Assembly: GCA_902826815.1 (NCBI GenBank)
Contig: CADEGF010000006.1
Coordinates: 111,359 to 175,358 of the forward strand
Length of the DNA: 64,000 nt
Source: an uncultured Mycobacteriaceae bacterium
GTDB taxonomy: Bacteria; Actinomycetota; Actinomycetes; Mycobacteriales; Mycobacteriaceae
Direction of reading: 5' to 3'
Made by a program: the position numbers and the translations under genes
Shown here: in pieces, positions 34,820 through 42,401 of the stretch
How the letters are laid out: every line of letters begins with the position of its first letter
Position numbering within the stretch: the first letter of the stretch is position 1
Notes under the pieces: model-generated
What the model was told of the DNA's origin: nothing
What the model saw: only the letters and a program-made list of their open reading frames with translations
Database searches by the model: none

Positions 34820-35005
34820 TTACCAGCTGGATTTCTGAACGCCTGGGAGCTCGCCGGCATGCGCCATCTCGCGAAGGCAGATGCGGCAGAGCCCGAACTT
34901 GCGGTAAACCGCGTGCGGACGACCGCACCTGTTGCAGCGCGTGTAACCCCGCACCTTGAACTTGGGCTTCTTGTTGGCCTTGTTGACCAGAGCCTTCTTT
35001 GCCAT
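34820..35005 (-). CDS. rpsZ: 30S ribosomal protein S14, zinc-binding type Z
   Basis: A 61-aa S14 of the C+ form, with two CxxC pairs (CNRC and CRIC) that coordinate zinc, and the C-terminal [17 protein letters not shown]. Mycobacteria also carry a cysteine-free paralogue used under zinc limitation, outside this window. It lies 4 bp after rplE. Confidence 0.97.
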   Translation of the reverse strand: MAKKALVNKANKKPKFKVRGYTRCNRCGRPHAVYRKFGLCRICLREMAHAGELPGVQKSSW

Positions 35006-35009
35006 CTAC

Positions 35010-35582
35010 TCAGTTCTCCTTGAACGGAAAGCCGAGGGCCCGCAGAAGCGCTCGTCCCTCGTCGTCGTTCGTCGCCGTGGTGACGACGGTGATGTCCATA
35101 CCGCGGGGCCGGTCGATGGAGTCCACGTCGATCTCGTGGAACACCGACTGCTCGGTCAGCCCGAAGGTGTAGTTGCCTCGGCCGTCGAACTGCTTGGGGC
35201 CCAACCCGCGGAAGTCGCGGATACGCGGCAGCGAGATCGAGATCAGCCGGTCCAGGAACTCCCACATCCGGTCGCCACGCAGCGTGACGCGCGCGCCGAT
35301 CGGCATGCCCTCGCGGAGCTTGAACTGTGCGATCGACTTGGTCGCCTTGCGCACCTCGGGCTTCTGGCCGGTGATCAGCGCCAGGTCGTTGACCGCGCCG
35401 TTGATCAGCTTGGCGTCGCGAGCGGCGTCGCCGACGCCCATGTTCACCACGACCTTGACCACGCCGGGGATCTGCATGACGTTGTCGATGCCGAATTCCT
35501 TCTGGAGCGCCTCGCGAATCTCTTCGCGGTAGCGCTGCTTCAACCGAGGAATGGTCTTCTCTGTCGTCTCAGCAGTAGTCAT
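35010..35582 (-). CDS. rplE: 50S ribosomal protein L5
   Basis: A 190-aa 5S-rRNA-binding protein of the central protuberance. The core runs from [20 protein letters not shown] through [17 protein letters not shown] and ends [10 protein letters not shown]. It abuts rplX with a one-base gap and precedes rpsZ. Confidence 0.98.
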   Translation of the reverse strand: MTTAETTEKTIPRLKQRYREEIREALQKEFGIDNVMQIPGVVKVVVNMGVGDAARDAKLINGAVNDLALITGQKPEVRKATKSIAQFKLREGMPIGARVTLRGDRMWEFLDRLISISLPRIRDFRGLGPKQFDGRGNYTFGLTEQSVFHEIDVDSIDRPRGMDITVVTTATNDDEGRALLRALGFPFKEN

Positions 35583-35583
35583 C

Positions 35584-35901
35584 TCAGATGTCCTTGCCGT
35601 TGGTCTTGGCGATGCGGACCTTCTTGCCGGTCTCGTCGTCTCTGCGGTACGCGATGCGCGTCGGCTTGCCGTCGGAGTCGACCACCATCACGTTGGATAC
35701 GTGAATCGCGGCCTCCTGGGTGACGATCCCGCCCGACTGCGCGCCGCGCTCATTGCGCGAGACCGCCGTGTGTTTCTTGATGCGATTGACGCCCTCGACG
35801 AGGATCTTGTTGCGGGTCGGGAAGGCCTGCAGCACCTTGCCTTTGGCGCCCTTGTCCTTGCCGGAGACAACCAGCACGGTGTCGCCCTTGTGGACCTTCA
35901 T
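35584..35901 (-). CDS. rplX: 50S ribosomal protein L24
   Basis: A 105-aa KOW-domain protein that nucleates large-subunit assembly. [20 protein letters not shown] is the KOW motif, followed by [11 protein letters not shown]. It starts immediately after the rplN stop (no spacer), so translation is tightly coupled. Confidence 0.98.
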   Translation of the reverse strand: MKVHKGDTVLVVSGKDKGAKGKVLQAFPTRNKILVEGVNRIKKHTAVSRNERGAQSGGIVTQEAAIHVSNVMVVDSDGKPTRIAYRRDDETGKKVRIAKTNGKDI

Positions 35902-36270
35902 TTACAACACCTCCGGGGCGAGCGAAACGATCTTCATGAAGCGCTTTTCGCGCAGTTCGCGGCCGACCGGACCGAAGATGCGGGTGCCGCGGGGGTCGTT
36001 GTCCGGCTTGATGATCACTGCCGCGTTCTCGTCGAATTTGATGTAGCTGCCGTCGGCCCGCCTGCGCTCCTTGACGGTGCGGACGATGACGGCCTTGACG
36101 ATCTCGCCGCGCTTGACGTTGCCGCCGGGGATGGCTTCCTTGACAGTCGCCACGATGATGTCGCCGATGCCGGCATAGCGCCGCGCCGAGCCGCCGAGCA
36201 CCCGGATGCACAAGATTTCCTTGGCGCCCGTGTTGTCGGCAACCTTCACCCGCGATTCCTGCTGAATCAC
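35902..36270 (-). CDS. rplN: 50S ribosomal protein L14
   Basis: A 122-aa L14 beginning [20 protein letters not shown], with the signature [21 protein letters not shown]. It sits at the subunit interface beside L19. It is the first gene of the spc cluster here; a promoter with TTGGTT-17-TAGAAT lies about 130 bp upstream. In many bacteria rplN is co-transcribed with rpsQ, but 7.8 kb of other genes separates them here, as in M. tuberculosis, where atsA intervenes. Confidence 0.98.
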   Translation of the reverse strand: MIQQESRVKVADNTGAKEILCIRVLGGSARRYAGIGDIIVATVKEAIPGGNVKRGEIVKAVIVRTVKERRRADGSYIKFDENAAVIIKPDNDPRGTRIFGPVGRELREKRFMKIVSLAPEVL

Positions 36271-36352
36271 TCGATCTCCTCAGACCTGGTTATGTGTGCA
36301 CGGCAGACACCGACCTGACGTGCGCGGTCTTGCGTTTCCTAAAGGCACGCAG

Positions 36353-36376
36353 GGCTTTCTTCGTGAGAAGAGAGCC
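36353..36376 (-). promoter_or_regulatory. Leader hairpin upstream of rplN
   Basis: GGCTTTCTTC (36353-36362) and GAAGAGAGCC (36367-36376) can form a 10-bp hairpin with a four-base loop inside the predicted rplN leader. It could be a ribosomal-protein feedback site or a structural element. Confidence 0.4.
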
Positions 36377-36401
36377 GAGGTCTGCCCAAGGCAACCAGTG
36401 A

Positions 36402-36430
36402 ATTCTAGGTGACGACCAGCGCAGAACCAA
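36402..36430 (-). promoter_or_regulatory. Candidate promoter of the spc (rplN) cluster
   Basis: On the minus strand TTGGTT (36430-36425) and TAGAAT (36407-36402) are separated by 17 bases. The predicted start near 36395 leaves a leader of about 125 nt before rplN. Confidence 0.5.
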
Positions 36431-36533
36431 ATCGGCGCTGGTCACGCTTGCTTGGCTGCGTGCACGTGGGCTACCGGCACGCCCATCGTCAGTCAAACGT
36501 GCCTCAAGCCCACACTCGCCGTGCTGGTGCAGG

Positions 36534-36546
36534 TACCATAACCTTA
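36534..36546 (+). promoter_or_regulatory. Candidate leaderless promoter of vapB
   Basis: TACCAT (36534-36539) lies six bases before the vapB ATG at 36546, with no ribosome site, consistent with a leaderless transcript. Confidence 0.4.
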
Positions 36547-36794
36547 TGCCTTTGAAGAAAACAACCGTGATGGTCGACGAAGATGACCTCAAGGCGGTCA
36601 AGGAGGCCGCTGCCCGCGAGGGACGGCCGGAGTCGGAGTACTTCCGGGAGGCGTTTCACATCGTCGCGCTGCGGGCTCGTCGCTGGTCCGACGACTGGGA
36701 TATCCCGGAGTTCGGCTTCGGCGGTCCCGTCAGCGACAAAGCGATAACGGAAGCGACGGAGGAAGCGGCACCCCGCAAGTCCGGCACTGCGTGA
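36546..36794 (+). CDS. VapB-like ribbon-helix-helix antitoxin
   Basis: An 82-aa antitoxin. Residues 1-45 fit a CopG/RHH DNA-binding fold (KKTTVMVDEDDLKAVKEAA then GRPESEYFREAFHI), and the C-terminal half (RWSDDWDIPEFGF and beyond) is the usual toxin-wrapping tail. Its stop overlaps the toxin start by four bases (GTGA, 36791-36794), the normal coupling in VapBC operons. It should neutralise the PIN toxin and autorepress the operon. The pair sits in the gap between the spc promoter and the AbiEi-like gene. Confidence 0.82.
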   Translation: MPLKKTTVMVDEDDLKAVKEAAAREGRPESEYFREAFHIVALRARRWSDDWDIPEFGFGGPVSDKAITEATEEAAPRKSGTA

Positions 36795-37225
36795 TCGTCA
36801 TCGGGGACACGTCCGGTCTGGTTTCCGCGCTCAATGCCGACGATCCAGGCCAAGCCGCTGCGCGCAGCGCGTTGAAACAGGCGTCGGCAACCGTTGTTTC
36901 GCCTCTGGTGATCGCCGAGATCGAGCACATCATGACCCGCAACATCGGTCGCAATGCCGCGCATGACGCGATCGACTGGTTACTCGCTCAAGAACGGAGT
37001 ACCCGGATATTGGTGCCGGAGTCGGGAGCGCGAATTCTGCGCCGCGCTCGGATCATTCAGGGAAGGTACGCCCCACTACGCCTGGATCTGGCCGACTCGG
37101 TCAACGTCGTACTGGCCGCGGATTACGAGACCGACTGCATTCTCACGCTCGACAGGCGAGATTTCCGTGCCATTCGACCGCTGACGCATCACCCGGCGTT
37201 CCGGCTCCTGCCAGACGATTTGTGA
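36791..37225 (+). CDS. VapC-like PIN-domain ribonuclease toxin
   Basis: A 144-aa PIN nuclease. The acidic residues expected to bind Mg are Asp6 (IGDTSGLVSAL), Glu in IAEIEHIM (about residue 43), Asp in LDLADSVNVVLA (about 100) and Asp in LTLDRRDF (about 118). VapC toxins cleave tRNA or rRNA to stop growth. The GTG start overlaps the antitoxin stop. A C-terminal RPLTHHPAFRLLPDD completes the fold. The active site looks intact. Confidence 0.85.
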   Translation: MIVIGDTSGLVSALNADDPGQAAARSALKQASATVVSPLVIAEIEHIMTRNIGRNAAHDAIDWLLAQERSTRILVPESGARILRRARIIQGRYAPLRLDLADSVNVVLAADYETDCILTLDRRDFRAIRPLTHHPAFRLLPDDL

Positions 37226-37285
37226 CGACGGGCCACCACACTGCGACACCTCGTCGACGCCGTTCTTGGCATCCGAGTGCAGAAA

Positions 37286-37340
37286 TTGCACTGAGGGCTG
37301 TGGAAGTTCGGTTATCCACAGCCCTGGATGCAATCTCCGG
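37286..37340. repeat. 55-bp repeat/hairpin element, left copy
   Basis: It begins TTGCACTGAGGGCTGTG and ends TGCAATCTCC, and forms a hairpin (AGGGCTGTGGA pairing with TCCACAGCCCT, outer TTGCA with TGCAA). A second 55-bp copy with the same ends lies at 38230-38284, so the two bracket the AbiEi-like gene. Confidence 0.75.
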
Positions 37341-37383
37341 GAACGCAAGCACAATTGTCAGTTCGACTGGACAGCATCGCAGC

Positions 37384-38238
37384 ATGCGCGAGGTATTCGT
37401 AGGAAGTGATGCCTTGGCTTGCGGCGGCCTCACCCGCGCACGTCTGCGTTGGAACTACCGAGCGATGTTTCCTGACATCTACATGACCAAGCAGCTAGTT
37501 CCGTCGCTCAGTCAGCGAACCGCAGGCGCGTGGCTGTGGTCCGGCCGAAACGGCGTCATAGCGGGCCGCGCGGCGGCTGCGATGCACGGTGCACTCTGGG
37601 TCCGAGCAGACACACCCATCGAAATGATCTGGCGTTGCGGCCGTCCGCCACCAGGAATACACGTGCGCAATGAGCGCCTCGACGCCCTGGAGGTTGTCAC
37701 AATCGGCGGACTCGCGGTGACGACTCCCGAACGTACTGCCTTCGATCTTGCGCGCCATCTTCCGCGAGACCTGGCGGTAACCCATCTCGACGCGCTTGCC
37801 CGGGCGACAGGGATCGACGCAATGCAGGTGCTCCTGCTTGCCGACCGCTACCCGAGAGCTCGTGGTCTACCCCGGGCCCGAATTGCGTTGCCTCTGATGG
37901 ACGGCGGAGCGCAGTCGCCTCAAGAGACACGTATTCGTCTGATTCTCATCGACGACGGGCTGCCTGCTCCGCGGACTCAAATCATGGTGACCGACGGGAC
38001 GAATCGGGCGGTCATCGATATGGGCTACGACGAGCCGCGCGTCGGATTCGACTACGAGGGCGCACACCACAGCGAGGTTCGCGACCAATACGTGCACGAC
38101 ATCGGCCGAGCTGAGCTGATCGACGGCCAGGGGTGGATCGACATCCGGGTGGTCGCCGAGCACAGCAAGCGATTCATCCTCCATCGCGCGTACAAGGCCT
38201 TCGAACGACGCGGTTGGACGCCACCAAGATTGCACTGA
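37384..38238 (+). CDS. AbiEi-antitoxin/DUF559-like protein (mycobacterial family)
   Basis: A 284-aa protein with an N-terminal AbiEi-type winged-helix region (GLTRARLRWNYRAMFPDIYM, AAAAMHGALWV, GLAVTTPERTAFDLAR) and a C-terminal Vsr/DUF559-like nuclease-fold part (ETRIRLILIDDGLPAPRTQ, DMGYDEPRVGFDYEGAHH, QGWIDIRVVAEH). Such genes are multicopy in mycobacteria and their role is unclear: a type IV antitoxin relative or a degenerate nuclease. No cognate AbiEii toxin is next to it. The ATG at 37384 gives the family N-terminus. The gene is bracketed by 55-bp repeats, the right one overlapping its stop codon, suggesting a mobile cassette. Confidence 0.72.
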   Translation: MREVFVGSDALACGGLTRARLRWNYRAMFPDIYMTKQLVPSLSQRTAGAWLWSGRNGVIAGRAAAAMHGALWVRADTPIEMIWRCGRPPPGIHVRNERLDALEVVTIGGLAVTTPERTAFDLARHLPRDLAVTHLDALARATGIDAMQVLLLADRYPRARGLPRARIALPLMDGGAQSPQETRIRLILIDDGLPAPRTQIMVTDGTNRAVIDMGYDEPRVGFDYEGAHHSEVRDQYVHDIGRAELIDGQGWIDIRVVAEHSKRFILHRAYKAFERRGWTPPRLH

Positions 38239-38284
38239 GGGCTGTGAATTTCGGGGCGCCCGCAACCGTGAGTGCAATCTCCAG
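38230..38284. repeat. 55-bp repeat/hairpin element, right copy
   Basis: It starts TTGCACTGAGGGCTGTG, identical to the left copy, and ends TGCAATCTCC. The interior is diverged and the outer TTGCACT/AGTGCAA arms are inverted repeats. It overlaps the last codons of the AbiEi-like gene and runs to 3 bp before the FGE stop. Confidence 0.75.
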
Positions 38285-38286
38285 CG

Positions 38287-39168
38287 CTAAACGTCTGCCA
38301 CGCAGCGGAACCCGATGTGCGTGGTCGCGCTGTCCTGCGTCTGCGGCGACCGCGCCGCAGGCCGATAGCGGTGGCAGTACTCCGGCGCGCACAGGTGTGA
38401 GCCGCCCTTGAGCGCCTGGCTCACCGACGGGTCGGCCTGATCGGTTGCCGGACAACACCCTTGGGACGCCGCATCCATCCGGTGGTGTCCGACGAACTCA
38501 GTCGTCGTCCACTCCCAGACGTTCCCGATCATGTCGACAAGCCCGTAGCCGTTCGACGGGAACGCCCCGACCGGCGACGTACCCGTCCACCCGAGCGCCC
38601 CGTCGTTCCGATACGGGAAATGCCCTTGCCACGTGTTGGCCATCAGCTGACCGTCGGGCACCGCGTCGTCGCCCCACGCATACGCCGCTGTGCTGCCGCC
38701 GCGCGCCGCATACTCCCACTCGGCCTCGCTCGGCAGTCGCCGTCCTGCCCATCGCGCGTAGGCGGCCGCGTCTGGATACGCGACCTGCACCACGGGATGA
38801 TCGAGCCGGTCGTCGATCGCACTGTCCGGCCCGAACGGATGCCGCCAGCTCGCGCCGGGTTGCCAGTGCCACCACTGCCGCCAGTCCCGCAGGTCCACCG
38901 GGCCTGACGTCGGCCGGAACACCAGCCCGCCCGGCACCAGGTCCGCCGGGTCCGCGCCAGGGAACAACGCCGGGTCCATCTCCCGCTCGGCCACGGTGAG
39001 GTATCCGCTCTCGCCGACGAATTCGGCGAACTGCGCATTGGTGACCGGATGCCGTTCGATCGCGAACGCGGCCACCGCCACGGTGTGGATCGGCGCCTCT
39101 TCCGGATAGAAGCTCGTCGATCCCATCCGAAACGACCCGCCGGGCAACTCGGCGAGTTCAGTGGGCAT
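38287..39168 (-). CDS. Formylglycine-generating enzyme (sulfatase-modifying factor)
   Basis: A 293-aa FGE that oxidises the active-site Cys of sulfatases to formylglycine. Landmarks are PGGSFRMGSTSFYPEEAP, RRLPSEAEWEYAARGG, NVWEWTTTEF and the C-terminal GGSHLCAPEYCHRYRPAARS. Cys260 and Cys265, five residues apart, match the redox pair of actinobacterial FGEs. It should act on the AtsA-type sulfatase two genes upstream, whose CSPTR motif is its substrate. The same atsA-FGE neighbourhood lies between rpsQ and rplN in M. tuberculosis (Rv0711-Rv0712). Stop-to-start gap with the lipoprotein gene is 4 bp. Confidence 0.92.
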   Translation of the reverse strand: MPTELAELPGGSFRMGSTSFYPEEAPIHTVAVAAFAIERHPVTNAQFAEFVGESGYLTVAEREMDPALFPGADPADLVPGGLVFRPTSGPVDLRDWRQWWHWQPGASWRHPFGPDSAIDDRLDHPVVQVAYPDAAAYARWAGRRLPSEAEWEYAARGGSTAAYAWGDDAVPDGQLMANTWQGHFPYRNDGALGWTGTSPVGAFPSNGYGLVDMIGNVWEWTTTEFVGHHRMDAASQGCCPATDQADPSVSQALKGGSHLCAPEYCHRYRPAARSPQTQDSATTHIGFRCVADV

Positions 39169-39172
39169 GGCC

Positions 39173-39871
39173 TCAGGGTAATTCGACGGCGAAGTCCGCG
39201 ATGAGCACCGCCCCGGCGGCGTCGAATCCGTCCGTTCCCGTGGGCGCCTCGACGTGGACGGCGACCAGGTAGTTGTTCGTGTTCGTCCAGATGTGCACGA
39301 TGCGATCGAGGAACTCCACCGATTGCTGCGGGGTGTCCGACCATGCCCCCATCAGCTTCTGACCGCTGTAGGCGCAGAGGCCGGCGGGTAGCACGCTGAC
39401 ACTGGACACTGCGGACACCGCCATCACCTTGTCGGCGTACTCGGTGAACGCTTCGGCGGGATCCAGCTTCGTCTGCGCGATGGTGACCGTCGCGAACATG
39501 CCGTTGGGGCCTTCGATGCGCGCGGCGACATCGCCGGATCCAGGTGAGGCCGTCCAGCCGTCAGGGGGTAGCCCGACAGTGATCCTCGGCGCCTGCGGGT
39601 CCGCTACCAGTGCGGTGGTCCGAGGGACCGGCGGGGCGGGTTGGGCACAGGTGACGGTGTCCGCTGGTATCGGCGCTCGCGTGGTGGCGAGGATGCCCGG
39701 CGCCGCAGGCCCCGCATCGTCCGTCGACTGCGCCGGTCGTGGAGGCACGCTGGTGGGTGTCGCGAAGTCCTCGCTGCGGATCGCCACGCCCTCGTCGGTC
39801 CGAACGCATCCCGCGGCCAGCGGCGCTATCAGGCCCAGCACGGCCACCGCCGTCCAACCGAACCGCTTCAC
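39173..39871 (-). CDS. Putative lipoprotein (LpqN/LpqT-like)
   Basis: A 232-aa secreted lipoprotein: a short signal ends LAAGC (acylated Cys22) and the mature region is Pro/Thr-rich, followed by a compact domain (RITVGLPPDGWTASPG, AAGAVLIADFAVELP) resembling the LpqN family of mycobacterial envelope lipoproteins. The GTG start at 39871 is chosen because upstream sequence runs into the sulfatase gene and lacks a signal peptide. It lies between atsA (10-bp gap) and FGE (4-bp gap) and is probably co-transcribed. Function unknown. Confidence 0.72.
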   Translation of the reverse strand: MKRFGWTAVAVLGLIAPLAAGCVRTDEGVAIRSEDFATPTSVPPRPAQSTDDAGPAAPGILATTRAPIPADTVTCAQPAPPVPRTTALVADPQAPRITVGLPPDGWTASPGSGDVAARIEGPNGMFATVTIAQTKLDPAEAFTEYADKVMAVSAVSSVSVLPAGLCAYSGQKLMGAWSDTPQQSVEFLDRIVHIWTNTNNYLVAVHVEAPTGTDGFDAAGAVLIADFAVELP

Positions 39872-39881
39872 CGTTCCATCA

Positions 39882-42233
39882 TCAGTCTTTGGAGAAGGCC
39901 AGTGCGAGTTCTTTCTCCACATCCACATAGGGCGTCCCCGACAGATCGACGTTGACCTGCGCGATGGTGCCGCCGGTGAAGTCATAGGGAGCCTTGAACG
40001 TACTCGACACCGCCGACCCCGTGTTGCGGCCGACGCTGATGGTGGCGCCTGCCAGGCCGAAGGTCCCCGGATGCGCTTTCACATTCGCCAGGGATCCGAC
40101 GGCCTCGCCGTCGATGTAGAGGGTGACGTCGCCGAGCGGCGTGTGGCTGTTTTCCACGGTGCCGGTGCGGACATAGCTGACACCGAAGATGTGGCTGCCC
40201 AACGGAACCGCCTCGGCGGACGACACCTTCTGCTCCTCGTCGCCCATGAAGTTGTAGACGTAGTGCAGTCGACCGTCCTGGATGAACAGCACATGTCCGC
40301 CGTGCCCGCCGCCCTGCTTGAACAGCACGCCTTCCGCCCCCGTCGTATCGACGACGACCTCAGCGAGCACCGATATGGACTGGCCGCGCGGTTCGGCGGC
40401 GGCGCCCATTCCGACTTCCGCCGCGTTCGGGTAATAGGTGAAGGTCTTCCGGTCCCCCGTCAGGTACGGGCGGAACCGCATCATGGTCTCCAGAATGTTC
40501 AGATCCGCGAGCGGCAGGCCGTTGTACTTAGCGGCCTCGGTGAACCACAGCTTCTTCATCTCCTCGACCTTGTCGGGATTGTCGGCGGCCAGGTCGTGGC
40601 ACTGACTGCGGTCCGCCTCGATGTGGTAGAGCTCCCAGCGGTCCTTGTCGAAGTTCGACCACCCGGCCGGCGTCGCCGCATGCACGGTATTGGCGAACCA
40701 GCCCTTGTGCCAGATGCCGCGGGTTCCGAGCATCGCGTAATACTGCGTGTCCTTGCCGGTGTCGGCAGACGGATCATCCAGCGCGGCTTTGAAACTCACA
40801 CCGTCGAGCGGCTTCTGCGCGATACCCGCGACCTCGTCTGGCGGAGTGATCCCCAACAGGTCGTAGACCGTCGGCGTGATATCGCTGACGTTGACGTAGT
40901 TGTCGCGCACCTCGCCGTGTGCCTTGATTCCGTTGGGCCAGCTGATGATTGCGGTGTCGGCAATCCCGCCCTCGTGCGACGCGTAGCGCTTGTACAGCTT
41001 GTAGGGCGTGTTGAACGCCATCGCCCAGCCGATTGCGTAGTGCGGGTAGGTGTCGGGCCCGCCGAGATGGTCGATGTAGCGCATGCTCTCTTCGACGGTG
41101 TCGATGTAGCCGTTGAAGAACTTCACCTCGTTGACCGACCCGTTCGGGCCGCCCTCGCCGCTGGCGCCGTTGTCGGAGATGACCACGATGATCGTGTTGT
41201 CCAATTGCCCGGTGTCCTCGAGATAGTCGAGGATGCGGCCGATCTGCTCGTCGGTGTAGGACAGGAACCCGGCGAACACCTCGGCCATCCTGCTGAACAG
41301 ACGCTTCTCTTCGTCGTTCAGCGACTCCCACGGCCGCACCGTGTCCTGCGGTGGCCACGGCTCGCCATTGGGGCCCTTGATGTCGAGATACGGGTTGATC
41401 GGCGACAATTCGGTGTCCGGCGGCACGATGCCGAGCTTCTTCTGCCTCTCAAGCACGATCTCGCGGTAGCGCTCGTAGCCCATGTCGAACTTGCCCGCGT
41501 ACTTGCCCACCCACTCCTCGAAGACGTGGTGCGGCGCATGTCCCGCTCCAGGGCACACGTAGGAGAACCACGGCTTGTCCGGCGCGATCACCTTGGCGTC
41601 GCGGATGAACTCAATCGTCTTGTCCGCGAGATCCTTCGAGAGGTGATAGCCCTCCTCCGGCGTCGCAGGGGGCGAAACCTGGTGGTTGTCGTAGACCAGG
41701 TCGGGATACCACTGGTCGGTTTCGCCGCCCATGAAGCCGTAGAACCGTTCGAACCCGCGCGAGAGTGGCCAGTGGCGCCTTGTGGCAGCGAGATTCGACT
41801 CCTCCAGCGGCGTCAGATGCCATTTGCCGACGCAGTAGGTGTTCCATCCGCGCTCGTTCAACACCTCCGACAGCAACGCGGTGTCCGCAGGGATGCGGCC
41901 GTTACAGTTCGGGAACCCGTCGGTGAACTCCTCGATGGTGGCCATCCCGACGGTGGTCGCGTTGCGTCCGGTCAACAGCGAGGCGCGGGTCGGCGAGCAC
42001 AGCGCCGTCGTGTGGAACTGGGACAGCCGCACCCCGCGTTCTGCGATACGGCTCATCGTCGGCATCTCCACCAGACCGCCGAAGCAGTCCCACGTCGCGA
42101 TGCCGGTGTCGTCCCAGACGAGATAGAGGACGTTGGGCGCGCCTTCGGGGGCAGTGGGTGCGGCGTAGGGACCCCAGTCTGGCTCGGAATCACGGATGTC
42201 CAGCTCGATCTTGCCGTTGAATTCGGTTGCCAT
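39882..42233 (-). CDS. atsA: Arylsulfatase AtsA
   Basis: A 783-aa type I sulfatase. The nucleophile motif LCSPTRASLLTGRN carries Cys79, to be converted to formylglycine. Metal-site residues appear in VWDDTG, and in VISDNGASGEGGPNG for the second Asp/Asn pair. A C-terminal beta-sandwich domain (PYDFTGGTIAQVNVDLSG) extends it to the long AtsA length. It hydrolyses sulfate esters for sulfur scavenging. No signal peptide is evident. Downstream genes encode a lipoprotein and FGE, its maturation enzyme. Confidence 0.93.
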   Translation of the reverse strand: MATEFNGKIELDIRDSEPDWGPYAAPTAPEGAPNVLYLVWDDTGIATWDCFGGLVEMPTMSRIAERGVRLSQFHTTALCSPTRASLLTGRNATTVGMATIEEFTDGFPNCNGRIPADTALLSEVLNERGWNTYCVGKWHLTPLEESNLAATRRHWPLSRGFERFYGFMGGETDQWYPDLVYDNHQVSPPATPEEGYHLSKDLADKTIEFIRDAKVIAPDKPWFSYVCPGAGHAPHHVFEEWVGKYAGKFDMGYERYREIVLERQKKLGIVPPDTELSPINPYLDIKGPNGEPWPPQDTVRPWESLNDEEKRLFSRMAEVFAGFLSYTDEQIGRILDYLEDTGQLDNTIIVVISDNGASGEGGPNGSVNEVKFFNGYIDTVEESMRYIDHLGGPDTYPHYAIGWAMAFNTPYKLYKRYASHEGGIADTAIISWPNGIKAHGEVRDNYVNVSDITPTVYDLLGITPPDEVAGIAQKPLDGVSFKAALDDPSADTGKDTQYYAMLGTRGIWHKGWFANTVHAATPAGWSNFDKDRWELYHIEADRSQCHDLAADNPDKVEEMKKLWFTEAAKYNGLPLADLNILETMMRFRPYLTGDRKTFTYYPNAAEVGMGAAAEPRGQSISVLAEVVVDTTGAEGVLFKQGGGHGGHVLFIQDGRLHYVYNFMGDEEQKVSSAEAVPLGSHIFGVSYVRTGTVENSHTPLGDVTLYIDGEAVGSLANVKAHPGTFGLAGATISVGRNTGSAVSSTFKAPYDFTGGTIAQVNVDLSGTPYVDVEKELALAFSKD

Positions 42234-42401
42234 GGCCCGCCTCGTCTGAGTAGGTGTGTCGCCGCGTGGTCCCCAACCGCCCGGAGATTACACCGCAGAT
42301 GTATTCGTTTGCTGAGAAATTGACGACGGTGTCGCCGTCCCGACCAGCGCCGGGATGGCGAAGGGCGGGAAGTCGTGCGCGAAGAATCCGGCGATGGAAA
42401 T

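Noticed and set aside
37312-37320. Perfect DnaA-box-like TTATCCACA
   Set aside because: It falls in the stem of the left 55-bp hairpin repeat and has no companion boxes, AT-rich stretch or replication genes, so it is not an origin.
39429-42323. Long plus-strand reading of 964 codons opposite atsA
   Set aside because: It is antisense to a gene with intact sulfatase motifs and is Arg/Val/Asp-rich without any recognisable domain, as expected for GC-rich shadow frames.
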